In this document: positions 51,471 through 61,483 of the stretch, piece by piece | Position numbering within the stretch: the stretch's first letter is position 1 | How the letters are laid out: each line of letters starts with the position of its first letter | From: Anaerolineales bacterium | GTDB lineage: Bacteria > Chloroflexota > Anaerolineae > Anaerolineales > Villigracilaceae | Assembly: GCA_030583905.1 (NCBI GenBank) | Contig: CP129481.1 | Location: forward strand, 1,364,001 to 1,428,000 | Length of the DNA: 64,000 bases | Direction of reading: 5' to 3' | Notes under the pieces: generated by a model | Seen by the model: the letters and a program-made list of their open reading frames with translations, nothing else | Told to the model about the DNA's origin: nothing | The model's database searches: none | Position numbers and translations under genes: made by a program

Positions 51471-52319
51471 CTATTCAGTTATCATTCTTTGAACATCCAA
51501 CGGAAGCGGATCCAAACCCGTGGATATTTCCCAAATTTCAGTGTGAGATATGGATGCACTTGCATCTAACTTTATCAAGGGTCCCAGGCTTTCAAGTTCT
51601 ACAAACTCTTCATTGCAATACAATTCGGCATTGCAATTATTGTCAGGGTGAACGGCACCGCTTTGTACATTGAATGATTTTTTGAACAGCACACCATCCA
51701 CCCAATAAGCGAGCCAGCCGTGTGGATTGAAATAACCCATCTTGAAGGGCGGCGATGCGTCAGCGTGGAAAAGGATAAAGTCATCGTGCAGGTTCAGGCG
51801 CGGGTCATCGAGGCGGGCATAGGACCAGAAGGAAAGCTGTCGGTTGGGTAAAAGTCCCGCTTCATCCACCTTATCAACAGGCATTGGCAGGATCGCCGTG
51901 CCGCCCAAACGCAGTTGCGTGATCGTCCATGGGGCGAGTTCCACTGCCCACAATCCGTCGTTGATGAGCGTGTGGGTGAGGCGGACGATGGGCGCATCGG
52001 GCGCAAGCCGAAGCTCAATGCGCTTGCGGATGCCCGTGCCCGGTTCGGTGTTCGTCTCTAGCATCACACCATTGGGCAGATCGGTGATTTTCAATTCACC
52101 CGTATCGGGTGCGTAGGTGCGCGGCATGGCTTCGGGCGCATGCCACAAACGATGACCGCCGCGAAAATAGAAATCTCCGTATGGCGTGACGATGGGCGGC
52201 TCACCGCTGAGGTCTGCGAACAGATTGCTTTTGCCCTTTGGCGTTAAACCAGAAATGCGCAGCGAAGCGGTCAGATATTCGAGTTCAAGAAAATCGTTTT
52301 TCAGCGTGCGCTTATCCAT
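51471..52319 (-). CDS. DUF4380-like protein, possible pentose mutarotase (arabinose operon copy)
   Basis: A 282-residue paralogue of the product of 28856-29734, with the same FRGGHRLWHAPEAMPRTYA motif at about 52-70 and matching segments LWAVELAPWTITQL, LPNRQLSFWSYA and HGWLAYW. It is the last gene before the terminator of the arabinose operon. Having one copy in the xylose operon and one in the arabinose operon points to a role on free pentoses, for example anomer conversion; this is inferred, not shown. No signal peptide, so cytoplasmic. Confidence 0.75.
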   Translation of the reverse strand: MDKRTLKNDFLELEYLTASLRISGLTPKGKSNLFADLSGEPPIVTPYGDFYFRGGHRLWHAPEAMPRTYAPDTGELKITDLPNGVMLETNTEPGTGIRKRIELRLAPDAPIVRLTHTLINDGLWAVELAPWTITQLRLGGTAILPMPVDKVDEAGLLPNRQLSFWSYARLDDPRLNLHDDFILFHADASPPFKMGYFNPHGWLAYWVDGVLFKKSFNVQSGAVHPDNNCNAELYCNEEFVELESLGPLIKLDASASISHTEIWEISTGLDPLPLDVQRMITE

Positions 52320-52330
52320 GCGGATGATAT

Positions 52331-53314
52331 CTACCAGTAGTTATGCACGAGATTTCGGATTTTGGAATTGTAGAGTGCGCGGATCTTTTCCATCGCTTCG
52401 GGACTCAGGGGAGGTTGGTCTGCCGCTCTGACATTGTCCTCCGCTTGGGCTGGGTTCTTCGCGCCGGGGATCGTGCAGGTGACGGCGTCATGCATCAGAA
52501 TCCAGCGCAGGGCAAATTGCGGCATCGTCCAGCCTTCAGGGATGAGCGCGCGCAGTTCTTCCACGGCTTGCAAGCCTGTTTCATAATCCACACCTGAGAA
52601 GGTTTCACCGCGGTCGAACGATTCACCGTGACGATTGAAGGCGCGGTGGTCGTCTTTTTCAAACGTGGATTTGGCAGTGAGTTTGCCTGTCAATAATCCG
52701 CTGGCGAGCGGCACGCGTGCCAGAATGCCGACCTTGCGGCGCATCGCTTCGGGGAAGAACAACTCAGCAGGACGCTGACGGAAGATGTTAAAGATGATCT
52801 GCACGGTTTGTACGTTTGGATACTCGATTGCCTTGAGCGCTTCTTCCACTTTCTCCACGCTCACACCGTAATGACGCAATTTCCCCGCCTTGACGAGATC
52901 GTCCAACACGCCAAAGGTTTCGGGCATGTAAAAGACCTCGGTGGGGGGACAGTGCAATTGCAACAGGTCAATGGCTTCGGTATCCAGATTTTTCAAACTG
53001 CGCTCGACAAACGAAGTCATGTTGGCGCGGTTGTATCCATTTGCCACATGCGGGTCGAGGCGTCGTCCCGCTTTGGTCGCCACATAAATGTTTTCACTGC
53101 GTTCCTTGCGGAGTTGCGCCACGAGACGCTCTGAGCGCCCATCGCCATAGACATCCGCGGTGTCGATGAAGTTCACGCCCAGGTCAATGGAGCGGTGCAG
53201 GGCGGCGAGCGAGTCTTTATCGTCCACACTGCCCCACGAGCCGCCGATTGCCCACGCCCCAAAAGAAACGGTGGATACCTTCCAGCCTGTGCGTCCAAGT
53301 TCGCGATATTGCAT
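52331..53314 (-). CDS. Aldo/keto reductase
   Basis: A 327-residue NADP-dependent oxidoreductase. Family features: VSFGAWAIGGSWG, DTADVYGDGRSE with the catalytic D and Y, VATKAGRR with the lysine, and DLLQLHCPP with the histidine; IPGAKNPAQAEDN is the C-terminal NADP-binding region. It resembles AKRs that act on aldoses or glyceraldehyde-type compounds. It sits between araA and the mutarotase-like gene, so an aldopentose or a related aldehyde is a likely substrate. Confidence 0.92.
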   Translation of the reverse strand: MQYRELGRTGWKVSTVSFGAWAIGGSWGSVDDKDSLAALHRSIDLGVNFIDTADVYGDGRSERLVAQLRKERSENIYVATKAGRRLDPHVANGYNRANMTSFVERSLKNLDTEAIDLLQLHCPPTEVFYMPETFGVLDDLVKAGKLRHYGVSVEKVEEALKAIEYPNVQTVQIIFNIFRQRPAELFFPEAMRRKVGILARVPLASGLLTGKLTAKSTFEKDDHRAFNRHGESFDRGETFSGVDYETGLQAVEELRALIPEGWTMPQFALRWILMHDAVTCTIPGAKNPAQAEDNVRAADQPPLSPEAMEKIRALYNSKIRNLVHNYW

Positions 53315-53374
53315 GATGAATTCCTTATTTTGCCCGCCTGAGGGCTCAACCCTCAGGCGGGCGTGAGGAGAAGA

Positions 53375-54880
53375 TTACAAACCCTTATTGAGGTGATAAT
53401 ACAGATCATTCCAGCGCAGTTTCTCGCGGAATTCAGGGATGCGGGTGTGCTCGTCGATAAGCAGGAATTCGATGCCTGCCATATCGGCAAAGTCTTGCAG
53501 ATGTTCTGCCGTGACCGAGTAACTGAAGCCCGTGTGATGTGCTCCGCCCGCATAGATCCACGCCGCGGCGCCGACCTTGAGATTGGGTCGTGGAATCCAC
53601 AGTGCGCGCGCCACGGGAAGTTTTGGCAGCGGCGCATCGTTCGGGACGACATCCACGGCGTTGACCAAGAGTCGGAAGCGTCCGCCCATGTGCAGGATGC
53701 TGGCATTCACCGCGGGACCCGTCTGCGCGTCGAACACGAGGCGCACGGGGTCTTCCTTCCCGCCGATGCCGAGCGGATGAATCTCCAGTTTGGGTTTGCC
53801 GTTCGAGATGGATTCGCAAATTTCGAGCATGTGCGCGCCGAGTACTTTATCGCCTTGCGCGTGCATGTGATAGGTGTAATCTTCCATGAAAGAGACGCCG
53901 CCGCTCAAGCCGTGGTTCATGACCTTCATGGCGCGCACGAGCGCAGAGGTCTTCCAGTCGCCTTCGGCGCCGAAGCCGTAACCGTCGCGCATCAGGCGCT
54001 GCACGGCGAGACCTGGCAGTTGTTTCAGACCATGCAGGTCTTCAAAAGTGGTGGTGAAGGCTTTGAAATTGCCAGCATCAAGGAAACTGCGTAAACCGAG
54101 TTCGATGCGCGCGCCGTATTTCAGCGAGTCATGTTTTGTGCCGCCAGGCTTGAGTTCGCCGACGACTTCGTACTCATCCATATAGGTTTGGACGAGTTTG
54201 TCCACATCCGCATCGCTGGCTTCGTTGACGTGCTTGACCAGGTCGCCGATGCCATAGCCGTACACATCGTAGCCGAGTTTGATCTGCGCCTGCACCTTGT
54301 CGCCTTCGGTGACTGCCACATCGCGCATGTTATCGCCGAAGCGGGCAACCTTCATGCCCTGCCAATCTGCCCACGCGGATGCAGCCCGCGCCCACACACC
54401 AAGTTCGGACTGAGTTGCGTCGTCGCCCCAATGACCAACCACCACCTTACGTTCGATGCGCAGGCGGCTGCCAATGAATCCGAATTCGCGGTCACCGTGC
54501 GCGGCTTGGTTTAGGTTCATGAAATCCATGTCGATCTCTGCCCACGGAATTTCGCGGTTGTATTGCGTGTGCAAATGGGCGAACGGTTTCTTGAGCAGGG
54601 TCAAGCCTGCGATCCACATTTTGGCGGGCGAGAAGGTGTGCATCCACGTGATGAGACCGATGCAGTTTTTGTTGGAGTTGGCTTCAAGGCACAACTCTCG
54701 AATCGCATCGGGCGTGGTGAGCACGGGCTTGAAGACCACCTTGATGGGGAGGTGCTTCGACGCATTCAACGCCGCCGCGATCTCCTTCGAGTGAACTGCC
54801 ACCTGTTCGAGTGTCTTGGGTCCGTACAGATGTTGGCTCCCCGTTACGAACCAGATTTCATATCCTTTTAGATCGATCAT
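53375..54880 (-). CDS. araA: L-arabinose isomerase
   Basis: A 501-residue enzyme that converts L-arabinose to L-ribulose with Mn2+. Signature segments include [39 protein letters not shown], a conserved [15 protein letters not shown] with the active-site glutamate, and SFMEDYTYH with the second. Length is normal. It lies with araD and araB in one operon; an interspersed repeat separates it from araD. Confidence 0.97.
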   Translation of the reverse strand: MIDLKGYEIWFVTGSQHLYGPKTLEQVAVHSKEIAAALNASKHLPIKVVFKPVLTTPDAIRELCLEANSNKNCIGLITWMHTFSPAKMWIAGLTLLKKPFAHLHTQYNREIPWAEIDMDFMNLNQAAHGDREFGFIGSRLRIERKVVVGHWGDDATQSELGVWARAASAWADWQGMKVARFGDNMRDVAVTEGDKVQAQIKLGYDVYGYGIGDLVKHVNEASDADVDKLVQTYMDEYEVVGELKPGGTKHDSLKYGARIELGLRSFLDAGNFKAFTTTFEDLHGLKQLPGLAVQRLMRDGYGFGAEGDWKTSALVRAMKVMNHGLSGGVSFMEDYTYHMHAQGDKVLGAHMLEICESISNGKPKLEIHPLGIGGKEDPVRLVFDAQTGPAVNASILHMGGRFRLLVNAVDVVPNDAPLPKLPVARALWIPRPNLKVGAAAWIYAGGAHHTGFSYSVTAEHLQDFADMAGIEFLLIDEHTRIPEFREKLRWNDLYYHLNKGL

Positions 54881-54902
54881 GACAATCTCCTTTTGTTATG
54901 TT

Positions 54903-55022
54903 CGTCATTGCGACGGTGCTCTTGTTCTTCCCTGCACCGAACGCAGGACGGTGTGCCCGAAGCAATCTCCAACATTGTCATGAGATTGCTTCGTCGGGCT
55001 GTTGCCCTCCTCGCGATGACGG
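54903..55022. repeat. Interspersed palindromic repeat with GCAATCTC core
   Basis: The spacer opens CGTCATTGCGA and closes CCTCGCGATGACG. An inner pair GAAGCAATCTC / GAGATTGCTTC lies at 54959-54992 and a CTGCACCGAACGCAG stem near 54932. This kind of CGTCATTGCGAGG / GAAGCAATCTC element is known as a common non-coding repeat in several bacterial lineages. It fills the araD-araA gap. Confidence 0.75.
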
Positions 55023-55029
55023 ATGATTA

Positions 55030-55719
55030 CTATTGTCCGTAATAGGCGTTTGCGCCGTGTTTCCTTAGATAGTGTTTATCGAGCAATTCCTGCTGCATGG
55101 GTTGAATATCGGGGTTGAGCATCAACGTATGCAGGTTCATGAACGCGACCTCTTCCATCACCACCGCATTGTGGACGGCATCCATCGCATCTTTGCCCCA
55201 CGCAAAGGGACCGTGACTATGTACCAATACAGCTGGAATGGCATCTGGATTTTTGTCCTTGAACGTTTCGATGATGACTGTGCCCGTCTCTTTCTCGTAC
55301 TCGGCTTGAATCTCCTCGACAGTCATTTTTCTTGTGCAGGGGATTTCGCCGTAAAAATAATCGCCATGCGTGGTGCCAAGCGCGGACAGTCCGCGCCCTG
55401 CCTGTGCAAAACTTGTCGCCCAGCGGCTGTGCGTGTGGACAATGCCGCCGATGTTCGGGAACGCTTTGTACAGTTCCAAATGTGTGGGTGTATCGGAGGA
55501 CGGCTTGAGTTTGCCATCTACGACCTTGCCTGTTTCCAATTCCACCACCACCATGTATTCCGCTTTCATCGTCTCATACGCGACGCCAGATGGTTTGATG
55601 ACGACCAGTCCTTTCTCGCGGTCAATGCCAGAGACGTTGCCCCACGTGAAGGTGACAAGTCCGTGTTTGGGGAGGAGTAGGTTGGCTTGAAATACTTGTT
55701 CTTTGAGTTTTTTCAACAT
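55030..55719 (-). CDS. araD: L-ribulose-5-phosphate 4-epimerase
   Basis: A 229-residue class II aldolase-fold enzyme that turns L-ribulose 5-phosphate into D-xylulose 5-phosphate. Diagnostic parts are [33 protein letters not shown], the zinc ligands of [13 protein letters not shown] and [11 protein letters not shown], and a C-terminal HGANAYYGQ typical of AraD/UlaF. ATG 55719 is set by GGAG upstream. It completes the AraA-AraB-AraD set. Confidence 0.96.
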   Translation of the reverse strand: MLKKLKEQVFQANLLLPKHGLVTFTWGNVSGIDREKGLVVIKPSGVAYETMKAEYMVVVELETGKVVDGKLKPSSDTPTHLELYKAFPNIGGIVHTHSRWATSFAQAGRGLSALGTTHGDYFYGEIPCTRKMTVEEIQAEYEKETGTVIIETFKDKNPDAIPAVLVHSHGPFAWGKDAMDAVHNAVVMEEVAFMNLHTLMLNPDIQPMQQELLDKHYLRKHGANAYYGQ

Positions 55720-55728
55720 AATTTCTCC

Positions 55729-55795
55729 GTAGGTCACGCTAAGCACCCAGATATGGGTGTACAGCGTGACTGTCACGTTACAAACGTGACCTACC
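55729..55795. repeat. Double palindromic repeat of the GTCACG family
   Basis: GTAGGTCACGCT / AGCGTGAC enclose the small stem CACCCAGATATGGGTG, and a second stem TGTCACGTT / AACGTGAC follows, ending CCTAC. The right end provides the TAG stop codon of araB (55791-55793). It fills the araB-araD spacer. Confidence 0.8.
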
Positions 55796-57392
55796 GTAGT
55801 CCTTCCACCGCCGCGCGTTCGATGCCAAGACCTGCTTTATAACTTGCCATGAACGCGGCGAAGCCATCCACATCTTTTTTGTCGGGCGCAATGGTCGAGC
55901 CTTTTTCACTGGCAAAAACCTTGCCATTCAAATAATCTTCGAGCGTTTCATTCCCCGCTTTGTTTGCCATAAACGCCGCCAGCAGGGCAATGCCCCACGC
56001 GCCGCCTTCGCCTGCGGTTTCCATCACCGACACGGGCACATTCATCGCCGCCGCCATCATGCGCTGACCGACTTCCCTGGTCTTGAAAAATCCGCCATGC
56101 CCAAGCAATTGGTCGAGCTGCACTTTTTCCTGCTCGAACAAAATATCCATGCCGATCTTCAACGCGCCCAGTGACGAAAACAGATGCGCGCGCATGAAGT
56201 TCGCCAGATTGAAGCGGCTTTCAGGCGTGCGCACGAACAACGGGCGACCCTCTTCCATATGGGTGATGTGTTCGCCCGAAACATAGTTGTATGCCAGCAA
56301 TCCGCCCGCATCAGCATCGGCTGTCAACGCCTGCTTGTAGAGCGTTTCATATAATTTTGATTCACTCACATCCACGCCAAGCACCTTGGTAAATTCATGG
56401 AACACATCCACCCATGCGTTCAGGTCGGATGTGCAGTTGTTGCTGTGAACCATCGCCACAGGTTTTCCCGTGGGTGTGGTGACCATGTCAATTTCGGGAT
56501 AGAGTTTGGATAACGCCTTCTCGAGTACGATCATGGCGAAGACCGATGTGCCAGCGGATACATTTCCGCTTCGCACCGCGACGCTGTTGGTTGCTACCAT
56601 ACCCGTACCTGCATCTCCCTCAGGCGGACACAACGGAATCCCAGCCTTGAGTTGACCTGTCGGGTCGAGCAGTTTTGCGCCTTCTTCGGTCAACGTGCCA
56701 GCGGACTCTCCAGCGACCAACACTTTGGGTAGAATGTCCTGCAATGTCCAGTTGATTTTCTCTGCTTTGAGCAGATCGTTGAATTGCCCAAGCATCTTTT
56801 TGTCGAAATCGTTGGTTGTGCTGTCGATGGGGAACATGCCTGATGCTTCGCCCACGCCCATCGCTTTTTGCCCCGTCAACTTCCAGTGGACATATCCTGC
56901 CAGCGTGGTGAGATGAGCGATCTCACTGACATGCGCCTCTTTATTCAAAATGGCTTGATAGACGTGCGCAATGCTCCAACGCTGGGGAATATTGAACTGG
57001 AATAAATCTGTGAGTTTCTCAGCGGCTTGCCCTGTGATGGTGTTGCGCCATGTGCGGAAGGGGACAAGTTGCTTGCCGTCTTTGTCGAATGCCATGTAAC
57101 CGTGCATCATCGCGCTGAAGCCGATCGCGCTGACAGTGCTGAGTGTCACGCCGTATTTCTCGGCAACGTCTTTACTGAGACTGCGGTAGCAATCTTGCAA
57201 TCCGTTCCACACGGCTTCGAGGCTGTACGTCCACACACCGTTTTCGTGTTGATTCTCCCATTCGTGACTGCCCGATGCGATGGGGGAATGGTCTTCGGCG
57301 ATCAACACCGCTTTGATGCGGGTCGAGCCGAGTTCAATACCGAGCGTGGTCCTGCCGCTCTCGATGGCTTTTTGGATTTCATTTTTATCCAT
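55791..57392 (-). CDS. araB: Ribulokinase-like FGGY carbohydrate kinase
   Basis: A 533-residue FGGY-family kinase that would phosphorylate L-ribulose. It has [15 protein letters not shown] (phosphate loop), [38 protein letters not shown] and [20 protein letters not shown]. This is the shorter FGGY subtype often found with araA and araD rather than the E. coli AraB subtype, so the name rests mainly on the operon. ATG 57392 is set by AGGAG upstream. The stop lies within a palindromic repeat. Confidence 0.88.
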   Translation of the reverse strand: MDKNEIQKAIESGRTTLGIELGSTRIKAVLIAEDHSPIASGSHEWENQHENGVWTYSLEAVWNGLQDCYRSLSKDVAEKYGVTLSTVSAIGFSAMMHGYMAFDKDGKQLVPFRTWRNTITGQAAEKLTDLFQFNIPQRWSIAHVYQAILNKEAHVSEIAHLTTLAGYVHWKLTGQKAMGVGEASGMFPIDSTTNDFDKKMLGQFNDLLKAEKINWTLQDILPKVLVAGESAGTLTEEGAKLLDPTGQLKAGIPLCPPEGDAGTGMVATNSVAVRSGNVSAGTSVFAMIVLEKALSKLYPEIDMVTTPTGKPVAMVHSNNCTSDLNAWVDVFHEFTKVLGVDVSESKLYETLYKQALTADADAGGLLAYNYVSGEHITHMEEGRPLFVRTPESRFNLANFMRAHLFSSLGALKIGMDILFEQEKVQLDQLLGHGGFFKTREVGQRMMAAAMNVPVSVMETAGEGGAWGIALLAAFMANKAGNETLEDYLNGKVFASEKGSTIAPDKKDVDGFAAFMASYKAGLGIERAAVEGLR

Positions 57393-57431
57393 GTGTGTCT
57401 CCTGTCTTGGGAGTTGTCTATTGAATGAGAA

Positions 57432-57456
57432 TGTCACGCTGAAAGCGTGATCTACC
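57432..57456. repeat. GTCACG-type palindromic repeat
   Basis: TGTCACGCT-GAA-AGCGTGA followed by TCTAC; the CTA provides the TAG stop codon of the dehydratase/epimerase gene (57452-57454). Same family as 13922-13960 and 55729-55795. Confidence 0.72.
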
Positions 57457-58438
57457 CAGGATACCAAACCTTGCGCGGATCATCCTCGGCGCGGATGTAA
57501 TCGAACGCTGAGTCAATCATCTTTTTTAGATCGTATTCAGGTCGCCAGTTGAGTAAAAATTTTGCTTTGGCATTGTCGAGCCATGTGGAGTGATATTCGG
57601 TCTTGATCTCCACGGTGGGGAAGCCGCGCGTCTCGTGCAGGTATTTGCCCATCTCGCCGTAGTCCACGGGTTCGTCCATGCAGATGTTGAAAAGTTGCTG
57701 GCGGGCTTTGGGATTATCCAACGCGAGCAAGATGGCGCTGACCAAATCGTCAACGTGGACAAAGTTTCGTTTAACGGGAACAGCTTCCAGATTAAGCATG
57801 ATCGGGATGGTCTGCGTCTGCACATATTCATCCGCGGTTTTCTCATCCACACAATCACGCCAGCGCGGACCACCGAAGACATCCTCTCCGAAAGAGAGTT
57901 GATATTTGAAATCATCCTTTTCCATGATCCACGGCGCGCGCAAACAGCAGCCGTTGAGATCGTATTGGATGTAATACTGCTCGAGCATGACTTCTTCGAG
58001 AACTTTGGAGAGCGCGTAACAGCCTTGATACGCGGAATGTTTTTGGGTTTCAGTGACGGGGATGGAATGCGGATAAACGAAATGCCCCACACCTGCATCG
58101 CCGCCGACCATGATGAACTGCTTGAAGACGGGGGAGGTGCGGCAGGCTTCGAGCAGCCAGAAGAGACCTTTGACCGCCACATCCATGATCTGCTCGGGCG
58201 TTTCTTTGACGGTCGCGAGATGCAGGACATGCGTGACGCCGTCCATCGCTTTTTCAACAAGGTCGCGATGCTCGATGGAGCCGTGAATGTTTTGGATGCG
58301 TGGATGAGGAGAGAGTTCGCGGTTGTGGCACAAGGCGCGAACTGTGAAGGAGTTGAAGCGTGAATCGTTTAACAGGCGATTGATAAAAGTTTTCCCCACT
58401 TTGCCTGTTGCACCAGTGACGAGGATAATGTTGTTCAT
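57452..58438 (-). CDS. Extended SDR (NAD-dependent epimerase/dehydratase family)
   Basis: A 328-residue Rossmann-fold oxidoreductase. GATGKVG (8-14) binds NAD(P), and YALSK supplies the catalytic tyrosine and lysine (about 141-145). [11 protein letters not shown] resembles the family's HxAA region. It is not a clear match to UDP-sugar epimerases. Its place between a Gfo/Idh/MocA gene and araB suggests a sugar or sugar-acid dehydrogenase or a uronate-dehydrogenase-like function, but the substrate is unknown. Confidence 0.88.
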   Translation of the reverse strand: MNNIILVTGATGKVGKTFINRLLNDSRFNSFTVRALCHNRELSPHPRIQNIHGSIEHRDLVEKAMDGVTHVLHLATVKETPEQIMDVAVKGLFWLLEACRTSPVFKQFIMVGGDAGVGHFVYPHSIPVTETQKHSAYQGCYALSKVLEEVMLEQYYIQYDLNGCCLRAPWIMEKDDFKYQLSFGEDVFGGPRWRDCVDEKTADEYVQTQTIPIMLNLEAVPVKRNFVHVDDLVSAILLALDNPKARQQLFNICMDEPVDYGEMGKYLHETRGFPTVEIKTEYHSTWLDNAKAKFLLNWRPEYDLKKMIDSAFDYIRAEDDPRKVWYPG

Positions 58439-58452
58439 TTCACATCCTTTCG

Positions 58453-58523
58453 CGCCCTCGCTCTAGCCCTCTCCCATTCGGGGGAAGGGTTGGGGAAAGT
58501 GCCCCGAATGGGTATGAGGGAGA
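58453..58523. repeat. Interspersed CCCTCTCCC-type repeat
   Basis: GCCCTCGCTCTAGCCCTCTCCCATTCGGGG leads into GGGTTGGGG and then AAGTGCCCCGAATGGGTATGAGGGAGA. The last part matches the inner segment of the repeat at 13922-13960. It lies in the spacer of two co-directional genes. Confidence 0.55.
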
Positions 58524-58526
58524 TTT

Positions 58527-59693
58527 TTAGCATTTCGTCCATTGACCATTCGCTTCGCTGGATTTGATGACCGCATCCACAAATCGCACGCCCATCAAAC
58601 CATCGAACGAGTCGGGGAAGTACAAAGCGAGCGGGTCGGCTTGTTTACCTGCGCGTCGTGCAGCAATGGCTTCGGCGGCATCGGAATAAATATTGGCAAA
58701 GCCATCGGGGAAGCCTTCAGGATGACCTGCGACAAGCCTTGTGCAGCGTGCAGAGAGCGGCAGTGTCTCAGGTCCGTTTGGCGTGCGGTTTTGTGAAGGT
58801 CCGCTCAACGGCTTGAACGTGAGCGCCTGCGGAAATTCCTGCATCCATTCAAGCGAGCCTTTGGTGCCGCTCACACGAATGCGCAGACAATTCTCCACGC
58901 CAGCCGCGGCTTGCGTCACCCAGAAACTTCCGCGCGCGCCGTTCTCAAATCGGAGCAGCGCCCCGCCGAAGTCATGGATGATGCGCTTCGGCACGATCGC
59001 GCCGATCTCTGCCGCCACTTCATCCACTTCCAAGCCGGTGATGAATCTCGTCAGGTTGTGCGCATGTGTGCCGATGTCGCCCATCACGCGTGACGGTCCG
59101 CCGCGCACGGGGTCAAACTTCCAATCGCTGGGCGAAAAAGTTTTCGTCTCGTCCGCTTTGCCGCCTTGCACATACTCCACCTGCACGAGTCTTATCGTGC
59201 CAAGCTCGCCCGCTTCCACCATCGCCTTCGCCTGCCGCACCATCGGGTAGCCCGTGTAATTGTGTGTGAGGCAAAACACCAAACCCGTCTCCTGCACTTT
59301 CTTATGCAAGGCTTCGGCTTCGGCAAGCGTGTTGGTCATCGGCTTATCACAGATCACATCAATGCCGCGCTCAAGCGCCCACATTGAATAATCAAAGTGG
59401 CTGTCGTTGGGCGTCATGATGGCAACTGCGTCAATGCCATCTTTGCGGGATGATTCTTTTTCGTAGAGTTCTTGGACGCTGGAATAGATGCGGTTTGACT
59501 CGAAGCCAAGTCCTTCCGCATCTTTCTTCGATTTGACCGGGTCTGACGAAAAGATACCTGTTACTATCTGATAGCGGTCATCGCGCCGCGCCGACTGGCG
59601 ATGCATGGTGCCGATGAACGACCCCGTCCCACCGCCGATGACGGCGAGTCTTAAGCGGCGACCTAAAAAATCAATGACTGGATTCAATGACAT
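58527..59693 (-). CDS. Gfo/Idh/MocA-family oxidoreductase
   Basis: A 388-residue NAD(P)-dependent dehydrogenase. The N-terminal LAVIGGGTGSFIG is the dinucleotide-binding loop, and CDKPMTNTLAEAEAL carries the conserved EKP-type lysine (here CDKP). The C-terminal half has HAHNLTRFITG with the active-site histidine. Members oxidise sugars, inositols or sugar acids. In this operon it could act on a pentose or pentonate; the exact compound is open. It ends 88 bases before the SDR gene's start and begins one base after the UPF0303-type gene's stop. Confidence 0.93.
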   Translation of the reverse strand: MSLNPVIDFLGRRLRLAVIGGGTGSFIGTMHRQSARRDDRYQIVTGIFSSDPVKSKKDAEGLGFESNRIYSSVQELYEKESSRKDGIDAVAIMTPNDSHFDYSMWALERGIDVICDKPMTNTLAEAEALHKKVQETGLVFCLTHNYTGYPMVRQAKAMVEAGELGTIRLVQVEYVQGGKADETKTFSPSDWKFDPVRGGPSRVMGDIGTHAHNLTRFITGLEVDEVAAEIGAIVPKRIIHDFGGALLRFENGARGSFWVTQAAAGVENCLRIRVSGTKGSLEWMQEFPQALTFKPLSGPSQNRTPNGPETLPLSARCTRLVAGHPEGFPDGFANIYSDAAEAIAARRAGKQADPLALYFPDSFDGLMGVRFVDAVIKSSEANGQWTKC

Positions 59694-59694
59694 C

Positions 59695-60162
59695 TTATTT
59701 CTCCTCTGCTAAAAATGCGCGGATCGATTCGACGACAAACTTATGGTCTTCTTCCTGCGGCAAGCCAGAGACGGTAATCGTCCCGACCATGCCTGTGCCT
59801 TTTACGATAATGGGAAAACAGCCGCCATGCGCGGCAAATTCACTTTCAGGGATGAGATAACTTTCTTCGATGCTCTTGCCTTTGTGTTTGAGCATTTGCC
59901 CCATGTAATACGAACTATGTCCAAAACGATTTACCAAACGCACTTTTCGTTTCACCCACTCATCATTGTCTGCTGAAGTGTCGGGCAGGCTGGCATGAAA
60001 GAGTTGATGTTCGCCTCTGCGAATATCGATGGCTACAGGGAGTTTTTTCCGCGACGCACGTTCCACCATGTGACTTCCGAGCCGCCAGGCGGTGGCTTCG
60101 TTGAAACCGGAGAACTGAAGTTCATGCTCCTCGTCGAGTAAATTCTTCAGCATTTCTTCCAT
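59695..60162 (-). CDS. UPF0303/HbpS-like (GlcG fold) protein
   Basis: A 155-residue protein of the heme-degrading-domain (UPF0303, GlcG/HbpS-like) family: opening EEHELQFSGFNEATAWRLG, central KRKVRLVNRFGHSSYYMG, and the closing GGCFPIIVKGTGMVGTITVSGLPQEEDH are typical. The biochemical role is unclear; members often occur next to sugar or glycolate oxidoreductases. Here it is followed after one base by the Gfo/Idh/MocA gene, suggesting a partner or chaperone of that enzyme. Confidence 0.9.
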   Translation of the reverse strand: MEEMLKNLLDEEHELQFSGFNEATAWRLGSHMVERASRKKLPVAIDIRRGEHQLFHASLPDTSADNDEWVKRKVRLVNRFGHSSYYMGQMLKHKGKSIEESYLIPESEFAAHGGCFPIIVKGTGMVGTITVSGLPQEEDHKFVVESIRAFLAEEK

Positions 60163-60319
60163 TTCATATCCTTATGTGTCTCATGCCGCTGAATTTTGGC
60201 AAACAAAACCAAGGCGACAACTTAATTCGCTTTTTTATCGTGCAGGTTACTGGTTGTTGAAAAACTTTTAACTTTGCTGGCTCATACGCCGGGCGGATAA
60301 AACAATAAGTGATTGACGA

Positions 60320-61483
60320 TCATCCGCCTTTATTCTTGTTGTATACGTCAAAGAAAACTGCAAGCAGGAGCACGAAGCCTTTGATCGCCTGTTGCCAGTC
60401 AATGCCGATGCCGAGAATGGACATTCCGTTGTTCATCACGCCGATCAGAAACGCCCCGACCACCGCGCCGATGACCTTCCCCACGCCGCCGCTTGCTGAT
60501 GCGCCGCCGATGAAACATGCGGCGATGACGTCCAATTCAAAGCCGACACCTGCTTTGGGCGTTGCCGTGTTGAGGCGGGCGGTCACGATCATGCCTGCCA
60601 GAGCGGCAAGCACGCCCATGTTGATGAAGGTTCCGAACAATAATCGAGGCGTGTTCACGCCTGAAAGGCGGGCAGCCTTTTCATTGCCGCCCATTGCGTA
60701 AATACGGCGACCAATGACTGTCTGGCTGGTCAGGAATGAGTATCCTGTAATCAGCAGGAAAAGGATGATCAGAACGTTCGGCAAACCTTTGTAGGAAGCC
60801 ATGAGGAAGCACAACCACATGATCGCAAATGTGATGAAGACATTTTTTGCTACAAAAAAATAGAAGGGTGTGACTTCGAAGCCGTACTTTTGTTGATTTT
60901 TACGGGAACGTAAATCAAGGAAGATCAATACACCGGACAGCAGAAGCCCGATCAGCATTGTGGTAATGTGAAAGCCTGGATAATTGAAAAAATCTGGGAT
61001 GAAGCCGGTGCTAAGCCGTTGGAATTCGACGGGGAAGGGACCCACAGCTTCACCCTGCAGGATCAACAGGGTTAACCCGCGAAAGATTAACATGCCTGCC
61101 AGTGTTACGATAAATGCAGGGATCTTCACATATGCAACCCAGTATCCCTGCCATACGCCGACAAGTGCGCCGATCACGAGGGCGATCAGCATGGTCACGC
61201 TCCAGTGAAAACCGAATTTGACCATCAACACCGCAGCAATTGCACCAATGAAAGCGGCGACTGAGCCAACGGACAGATCGATCCAGCCGGAGACGATGAT
61301 CAATAACATGCCGAGCGCCATCACGATGATGTAACTGTTTTGCAGGACGAGGTTGGTTATATTGATCGGTCTCAGTAATATCCCCCCTGTTTGATACTGG
61401 AAGAATGCCATGATCGCGATCAGCGCGATCAGCATGCCGTATTCACGGACATTGTTCCTGAAAAGGGTCGCCAGAGTTTTCAT
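60320..61483 (-). CDS. Sugar ABC transporter permease (GguB/XylH type)
   Basis: A 387-residue membrane protein with about ten membrane segments. Hallmarks are [40 protein letters not shown] and [33 protein letters not shown], all typical of permeases for pentoses and other monosaccharides. The ATG overlaps the ATPase stop by four bases. With the ATPase and binding protein it imports arabinose, xylose or related sugars for the operon downstream. Confidence 0.95.
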   Translation of the reverse strand: MKTLATLFRNNVREYGMLIALIAIMAFFQYQTGGILLRPINITNLVLQNSYIIVMALGMLLIIVSGWIDLSVGSVAAFIGAIAAVLMVKFGFHWSVTMLIALVIGALVGVWQGYWVAYVKIPAFIVTLAGMLIFRGLTLLILQGEAVGPFPVEFQRLSTGFIPDFFNYPGFHITTMLIGLLLSGVLIFLDLRSRKNQQKYGFEVTPFYFFVAKNVFITFAIMWLCFLMASYKGLPNVLIILFLLITGYSFLTSQTVIGRRIYAMGGNEKAARLSGVNTPRLLFGTFINMGVLAALAGMIVTARLNTATPKAGVGFELDVIAACFIGGASASGGVGKVIGAVVGAFLIGVMNNGMSILGIGIDWQQAIKGFVLLLAVFFDVYNKNKGG

